Shown piece after piece: positions 21,669 to 21,716 of a stretch of 21,716 bases of DNA (position 1 is its first letter; each line of letters opens with the position of its first letter). The position numbers were made by a program, and so were the translations under genes. The DNA is from an uncultured Eubacteriales bacterium. Lineage in GTDB: Bacteria; Bacillota; Clostridia; Oscillospirales; Acutalibacteraceae. Under the pieces are notes generated by a model. It did no database searches and was not told the DNA's origin. It saw only the letters and a program-made list of their open reading frames with translations. The stretch is from positions 1 through 21,716 of the forward strand of contig CAKTTT010000019.1 in assembly GCA_934615635.1 (NCBI GenBank), given 5' to 3'.

Positions 21669-21716
21669 AGCAAAGCGCCTTGAGGGGGGCCCCGGAAGGG
21701 AGCGGCCAAGAGGGCG
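21669..21716 (+). other. Start of a GC-rich transcript leader or RNA, cut by the window
   Basis: The 48 bases after the outward promoter are G-rich and contain CCGGAAGG followed by GAGCGGCCAAG. A CGCCTTG / CAAG-GAG-GGCG pairing with a bulge is possible. It contains no start codon. It may be a structured 5' leader, the start of a small RNA, or part of a GC-rich UTR, and cannot be assigned from the visible part. Confidence 0.35.

Noticed and set aside
21685..21716. SRP (4.5S-like) RNA based on CCGGAAGG-GAGCGGCC
   Set aside because: The motif lies about 20 nt after the predicted start, too close for the 5' arm, and the conserved bulge sequence AGCAG is altered. The sequence is cut by the window, so it cannot be confirmed.

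Overview
The window looks like a chromosomal segment of a G+C-rich, spore-forming Firmicute, most likely a member of the Clostridia (Oscillospiraceae-like). Evidence: the L27 precursor has the Firmicutes N-terminal extension and its processing protease Prp lies between the L21 and L27 genes; there is a SleB-type spore cortex-lytic enzyme; promoters are of the TTGACA/TATAAT class; ribosome binding sites are strong AGGAGG types. No phage, IS element, CRISPR array, tRNA or rRNA was found.

Layout. 1-1139: minus-strand rplU-prp-rpmA operon with its own promoter and a probable L21 leader. 1374-3552: OmpR-type response regulator and sensor histidine kinase, overlapping, plus strand. 3757-5645: minus-strand operon rsmD-coaD-coiled-coil gene, with a strong promoter and a leader containing two copies of a structured element at an exact 91-nt period. 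5729-8011: a putative GH5-like lipoprotein, then proC with its own promoter. 8012-8592: no recognisable gene; it is followed by a truncated sigma-factor fragment. 8891-9535: a lipoprotein with a TEPPA-repeat stalk and an NlpC/P60 fold whose catalytic residues appear to be missing. 9878-11099: iron-containing alcohol dehydrogenase. 11261-11929: membrane protein with a Pro/Gln-rich tail. 11930-12461: second gene-poor stretch. 12462-14724: NatAB-like ABC exporter. 14785-15959: a TIGR04076-like protein and an AT-richer P-loop kinase. 15960-16097: a 45-residue single-span membrane protein. 16278-17551: YfcE-like phosphoesterase and a BirA biotin ligase without HTH. 17667-18859: three small conserved-looking genes of unknown function in one operon. 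18924-20139: RNHCP zinc-binding protein and ADP-ribosylglycohydrolase. 20251-20668: a second TIGR04076-like protein. 20760-21541: sleB. A strong plus-strand promoter at 21640-21668 fires out of the window.

Most of the content is housekeeping: ribosomal protein maturation, 16S rRNA methylation, CoA synthesis, proline synthesis, biotin attachment. Overlapping ATGA stop/start junctions (coaD/coiled-coil gene, ABC ATPase/permease, phosphoesterase/birA) indicate translational coupling. The points most worth a second look are the 91-nt tandem leader element before rsmD, the apparently dead NlpC/P60 lipoprotein, the unknown three-gene cassette, and the possible RNA start at the right edge.
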